Of a stretch of 64,000 nt of DNA, positions 62,943 through 64,000 are shown piece after piece. Numbering within the stretch: position 1 is the first letter of the stretch; each line of letters begins with the position of its first letter. The position numbers were made by a program, and so were the translations under genes. The notes under the pieces are model-generated. The model was not told the origin of the DNA. It searched no databases and worked only from the letters and a program-made list of their open reading frames with translations. Source of the DNA: Sphingopyxis sp. OPL5 (lineage in GTDB: Bacteria; Pseudomonadota; Alphaproteobacteria; Sphingomonadales; Sphingomonadaceae); the NCBI RefSeq assembly GCF_003797775.2, contig NZ_CP060725.1, positions 3,652,001-3,716,000 on the forward strand. The letters run 5' to 3'.

Positions 62943-63941
62943 ATGACCGATCGCCAGCTTGCCATTTCCGCCGCAGATGTCCGCGCGGCGGCTCTGCTGA
63001 TCGCGGGCAAGGTGGTGCGCACGCCCTTGCTGGAATTTCCGTCGCTGAACGAGCGCGCCGGACGCCGTGTCCTCGTGAAGTTCGAGGGCGCGCAATATAC
63101 CGGCTCATTCAAGTTTCGCGGGGCCTATAATCGTTTGGCGCGTTTGACCGGCGAAGAACGAGCGGCCGGCGTTGTCGCCTGGTCTTCGGGCAACCATGCC
63201 CAGGGCGTGGCTGCGGCCGCCCGGCTTCTGGGAATCGGGGCCTCGATCGTGATGCCGTCGGATGCTCCGGCCATCAAGGTCAGGAACACCAGGGCGTTCG
63301 GGGCCGAGATCATCTTCTATGATCGTACCACCGAATCCCGGGAGGACATCGCCACCGCGCTCTCGATCGAACGCGGAGCCGTTCTGGTGCCGTCTTACGA
63401 CGATCCGTTCGTCATGGCGGGGCAGGGCACGATCGGCCTCGAACTGGTCGAGCAGTCGCGGCAGGCCGGAGCGGAACTGTCACAGGTGCTCGTCGCCTGT
63501 GGTGGCGGCGGGCTGGTGGCGGGAATCGCCACGGCCATGAAGGACGCGCTGCCCGATCTCCAGATGTTCAGTGTCGAGCCTTGCGCCTTCGACGACACGG
63601 CACGATCGCTCGACAGCGGGCGCCGCGAAACGGTGGCGACGGGAGCTGCATCGATCTGCGACGCATTGCTCGCTCCGACGCCGGGCTGCCTGACATTCCC
63701 GGTCAATCGCCGCCTGCTTTCTGGCGGGCTCAGCGTGAGCGATGACGAGGTGAAGGCGACGATGCGCTACGGCTTCGAGGAATTGAAGCTCGTCATGGAA
63801 CCAGGCGGGGCGGTTGCGCTTGCGGCACTGCTGCACGGCCGCGCGCCGATGTCCGACTTGCCGGTTGCGGTCGTTGTGTCGGGATCCAATGTCGATCCCG
63901 CGCTTTATGCCCATATCCTGGATGAGGGGGCCGGGGCATGA
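62943..63941 (+). CDS. Threonine/serine-dehydratase-family PLP enzyme
   Basis: 332 residues. Fold-type-II PLP enzyme: Lys in GSFKFRGAYN, SSGNHAQGVA, and the phosphate loop CGGGGLVAG. It lacks the C-terminal ACT regulatory domain of biosynthetic threonine deaminase, so it is catabolic. Members act on L-Thr/Ser or on L-threo-3-hydroxyaspartate. Paired with the DSD1-type gene, it could clear both enantiomers of a beta-hydroxy amino acid. Its stop overlaps a further ATG (ATGA), so the operon may continue beyond the window. Confidence 0.92.
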   Translation: MTDRQLAISAADVRAAALLIAGKVVRTPLLEFPSLNERAGRRVLVKFEGAQYTGSFKFRGAYNRLARLTGEERAAGVVAWSSGNHAQGVAAAARLLGIGASIVMPSDAPAIKVRNTRAFGAEIIFYDRTTESREDIATALSIERGAVLVPSYDDPFVMAGQGTIGLELVEQSRQAGAELSQVLVACGGGGLVAGIATAMKDALPDLQMFSVEPCAFDDTARSLDSGRRETVATGAASICDALLAPTPGCLTFPVNRRLLSGGLSVSDDEVKATMRYGFEELKLVMEPGGAVALAALLHGRAPMSDLPVAVVVSGSNVDPALYAHILDEGAGA

Positions 63942-64000
63942 ACTCCATGGCGCCCCCCCGTGGATGCAGCTTGTCTTGGTAAGCAGCGGCGGGAGATCTG
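63942..64000 (+). other. Start of the next reading frame, cut by the window
   Basis: An ATG at 63938 overlapping the dehydratase stop opens only 14 codons. A second ATG at 63964 (MQLVLVSSGGRS) is open to the edge. A run of seven C lies between them. Too short to call. Confidence 0.2.

Overview
The window looks like chromosomal DNA of a sphingomonad alphaproteobacterium, probably Sphingopyxis or a close relative. This rests on uniformly high GC, the gene families present (DUF1134, HPr-kinase-related cassette, several TonB-dependent receptors) and sphingomonad-style intergenic palindromes. It is inferred from recognition, not from a database search. Genes are dense, many overlap by ATGA/GTGA/TGATG junctions, and no insertion sequence, prophage, CRISPR array or rRNA operon is visible.

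Layout. 1-4.8 kb: 3' part of rpoC with its terminator, then a secreted protein. 4.8-5.3 kb: a reverse-strand unit of a 43-aa membrane peptide and a short PspC protein behind a sigma-54-like promoter. 5.6-9.8 kb: recF, small membrane or DNA-binding proteins, an ArsC-family protein and a murein L,D-transpeptidase. 10.5-15.4 kb: a parallel beta-helix protein paired with a diheme cytochrome c, maiA and a TonB receptor. 15.5-18.1 kb: a MarR regulator and a tightly overlapped cassette of PqqD-like protein, HPr-kinase-like kinase and nucleotidyltransferase. 19-25.5 kb: gph, glmU, GNAT, alpha/beta hydrolase, VapBC, glmS. 25.5-33.7 kb: small proteins, hydrolases, oxidoreductases, a LysE/Lrp pair and a CDF transporter. 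33.8-36.9 kb: argD-argF-hslO. 37.6-43.3 kb: queC-queE, lipB, paired membrane proteins, hemF-trmL. 43.5-46.8 kb: cytochrome bc1 operon petABC and apt. 47.1-48.2 kb: DUF1134 and tRNA-Ser(GCU).

The most interesting region is 48.7-64 kb, downstream of the tRNA. It is an eleven-gene, one-strand locus: LysR regulator, P1 (DmpA/BapA-type) aminopeptidase, D-arginine-dehydrogenase-like flavoenzyme, isoaspartyl peptidase, TonB receptor, secreted hydrolase, dicarboxylate/amino-acid symporter, secreted M20 peptidase, CapA-like protein, DSD1-type D-hydroxyamino-acid dehydratase/aldolase and a threonine-dehydratase-family enzyme. The hydrolases carry signal peptides and the oxidative or eliminating enzymes do not. 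The layout fits outer-membrane uptake of an unusual peptide (D-, beta- or iso-linked), periplasmic digestion, symport, then cytosolic breakdown of D- and beta-hydroxy amino acids. Two near-identical palindromes with a LysR-type T-N11-A core lie before the two apparent transcription units.

At least six families of dispersed intergenic inverted repeats (nine copies) are scattered through the housekeeping part; none was noticed in the 48-64 kb locus.
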